From Emcibacter sp. (GTDB lineage Bacteria; Pseudomonadota; Alphaproteobacteria; Sphingomonadales; Emcibacteraceae): a DNA stretch of 5,312 nucleotides. The position numbers were made by a program, and so were the translations under genes. Position 1 is the first letter of the stretch. The number at the start of each line of letters is the position of its first letter. Below the pieces are notes generated by a model. The model did not search any database. It saw only the letters and a program-made list of their open reading frames with translations, and was not told the DNA's origin. The stretch lies in NCBI GenBank assembly GCA_016765435.1, contig JAESPY010000006.1:1-5312 (forward strand), given 5' to 3'. Shown here piece by piece: positions 4,063 through 5,312 of the stretch.

Positions 4063-5312
4063 TTACAGAAGCTTCTGGCTCATCTTTTCAAGGATATCCA
4101 TAACTTCTCTAGAGGCTACTTCGGCTTTTTGCACAGCTGTGGTCGCGTTGTTGATGTCGCCTTGCCCGTAAAGCTTGGCGGCTTCTATTCCGTGGGTATG
4201 AACATCAAAATGCGGGGCTTTCAGAGCCTTCCATTCGGGCAATGATGTGAAGGCCATATCTTTCTGGGCATCGTACCACTGACCCAGACGACAGCTGTGA
4301 TGGTCCGCAAGTTCGCTTGGGTTCAGGCGGGTCCGTCCGGCCAGCATTTGAGACAATTTACGCATCCAGATCATATGATCCGACTTTGCCGCCTCAATCA
4401 CGGCGTTTTTGCCACCACGGGAGACAAGGTCATTGACCCCTTCTATGATAGAGGCTTCTGAGCCTTCCAAAATGTTAATCACCTCATTTATTTTCGTCAC
4501 GTTGGTGTTGCTCATCTGAGCGATTGTGGCGACACCATGGGAGACTTCCTGAGAGGCTTGGGCCTGTTGGCCCATAATGCCGTTAATTTCCTGCATACGG
4601 TTATTGACAGTATCAACCTGCTCCGAAATGGCCGTCATTTCCTGAGTTGAGGTTTTGATGACGTCTTTGCCTTTGGCAACTTTTTCACTGCCCGCATGCA
4701 TGACGGTGATGATACCGCTCATTTCCCGGCGCAGATTTTCAATGCGGTTACGAATATTTTCCGTCGCGGTTGCGGTCTGACCCGCCAGACTCTTGACTTC
4801 ATTGGCGACCACGGCAAAACCTTTTCCGGCTTCTCCCGCGCGGGCCGCTTCGATGGTGGCATTGAGGGCCAGAAGGTTGGTCTGCTTGGCAATATCTTCA
4901 ATATCCTTGACGATCTTGCCGATTTCTTCGGAGGCTTCGGATAAATTATCTACTTTGTCGGCGGACTGCTGAACAGAATCTGCAATTTCATCCATCGTAG
5001 TTTGGGCCATACGGGCGGATTCAAGACCGGCAGAGGCACTTTCCGCCACACGACCAACCTCTTCTGTGGCCCCGGCGGCACTTTCCGAAATGCTGCCAAC
5101 GGAGGCGGCCAGCTCTTCAACGGCGGCGGCAATGGATTGGGTCTGACTATCAACTTCGCTGATGTCCCGGATCATTTCGGCAACACCGGCGACGCATTTG
5201 CTGGCCGTGATTGACATATTGACGGTGCGGCGTAAATTTCTTTTGACACGGGCCATATTCAGATCAGCAATTTGTTTGATTAGAATGGTCTGGGAGCATG
5301 AGCCTTCCGCGA
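4063..5312 (-). CDS. Methyl-accepting chemotaxis protein with C-terminal CZB zinc-binding domain (5' partial)
   Basis: The frame is open to the right edge, so the start lies outside; 415 residues are visible. The first 18 ([18 protein letters not shown]) precede an internal Met at 5256 that has no ribosome binding site. Most of the fragment is a coiled-coil MCP signalling domain whose hairpin tip, around visible residues 139-172, includes the nearly invariant [18 protein letters not shown] and [12 protein letters not shown], which contact CheA and CheW. The C-terminus is a CZB (chemoreceptor zinc-binding) domain with the His/Cys/His/His pattern: H312, C340 in CRLGQWYD, and H367-x3-H371. Ligand spacing agrees with the CZB of E. 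coli DgcZ. CZB domains bind zinc and in some proteins sense zinc or hypochlorous acid through the Cys. No transmembrane segment or HAMP domain is visible, so cytoplasmic versus membrane location is open. There is no C-terminal CheR-tether pentapeptide. The stop lies 4 nt from the convergent hydroxylase stop. Confidence 0.93.
   Translation of the reverse strand, partial: AEGSCSQTILIKQIADLNMARVKRNLRRTVNMSITASKCVAGVAEMIRDISEVDSQTQSIAAAVEELAASVGSISESAAGATEEVGRVAESASAGLESARMAQTTMDEIADSVQQSADKVDNLSEASEEIGKIVKDIEDIAKQTNLLALNATIEAARAGEAGKGFAVVANEVKSLAGQTATATENIRNRIENLRREMSGIITVMHAGSEKVAKGKDVIKTSTQEMTAISEQVDTVNNRMQEINGIMGQQAQASQEVSHGVATIAQMSNTNVTKINEVINILEGSEASIIEGVNDLVSRGGKNAVIEAAKSDHMIWMRKLSQMLAGRTRLNPSELADHHSCRLGQWYDAQKDMAFTSLPEWKALKAPHFDVHTHGIEAAKLYGQGDINNATTAVQKAEVASREVMDILEKMSQKLL
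4066..4077. repeat. 12-bp perfect palindrome at the end of the chemoreceptor gene
   Basis: cagaagcttctg equals its reverse complement and forms the last four sense codons of the chemoreceptor (Gln-Lys-Leu-Leu). With no spacer it could only fold into a 4-bp stem, so it is not a credible terminator. The two convergent genes have no separate terminator between their stops. Confidence 0.4.

Noticed and set aside
4696..5214. Plus-strand open frames antisense to the chemoreceptor (4696-4944, 5002-5214)
   Set aside because: Their glycine/phenylalanine-rich translations are the reverse reading of the repetitive coiled-coil codons; they have no independent evidence of coding.
5254..5256. ATG at 5256 as the true start of the chemoreceptor
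   Set aside because: The frame stays open upstream to the window edge, no Shine-Dalgarno site precedes this ATG, and starting there would leave a signalling domain with no input region.
1..5312. Mobile element, CRISPR array, tRNA/rRNA or phage-defence system
   Set aside because: I found no transposase, integrase, regularly spaced repeats, tRNA-like cloverleaf or defence-associated protein. The genes are ordinary metabolic, regulatory, membrane and chemotaxis families.

Overview
The window looks like a stretch of an alphaproteobacterial chromosome. The reasons are moderate G+C (about half, judged by eye), tightly packed genes with good Shine-Dalgarno sites, and protein families common in aerobic fatty-acid-using alphaproteobacteria: an ACAD10/11-type acyl-CoA dehydrogenase, a LysR regulator, a membrane di-iron hydroxylase and a CZB-type chemoreceptor. 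The order or genus cannot be fixed from this sequence; a lineage such as Emcibacterales, Kordiimonadales or Rhodospirillales is only a guess.

Left part (1-2024, minus strand): a compact operon read right to left. It encodes a histidine-phosphatase-fold protein (2024-1356), an acyl-CoA dehydrogenase of the ACAD10/ACAD11/LvaC clade (1341-82), and the first 19 codons of a short-chain dehydrogenase/reductase (58-1, cut by the window edge). Gaps are 14 and 23 nt. This gene set resembles the 4-hydroxyacyl-CoA (levulinate-type) catabolic modules, in which an aminoglycoside-phosphotransferase-like kinase makes a 4-phosphoacyl-CoA and the ACAD-like partner eliminates the phosphate. The kinase is not in the window; the prediction is that it lies just beyond position 1. 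The phosphatase-like protein keeps the nucleophilic RHG motif but has Ser where the second catalytic His should be.

Middle (2025-3032): a 111-nt AT-rich divergent control region, then a LysR-family regulator on the plus strand starting at a GTG (2136). The control region holds a near-consensus promoter for the regulator, an overlapping perfect -10 element facing the operon, and a perfect 12-bp palindrome (2092-2103) with an extra copy of its half-site at 2062-2069. This is the layout of a LysR regulator controlling itself and the divergent operon.

Right part (3033-5312): a 219-nt intergenic stretch with a small hairpin and weak promoter-like elements, then a complete sterol-desaturase/fatty-acid-hydroxylase family membrane protein (3252-4058, plus). 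It ends 4 nt from the end of a convergent methyl-accepting chemotaxis protein (4063-5312, minus, 5' end outside the window). The chemoreceptor ends in a zinc-binding CZB domain with all four metal ligands.

Nothing in the window is a mobile element, CRISPR array, tRNA or rRNA. The best leads are the phosphatase-like member of the suspected 4-hydroxyacyl-CoA module, the overlapping divergent promoters, and a C9 tract plus 14-bp tandem duplication at the dehydrogenase/reductase junction.
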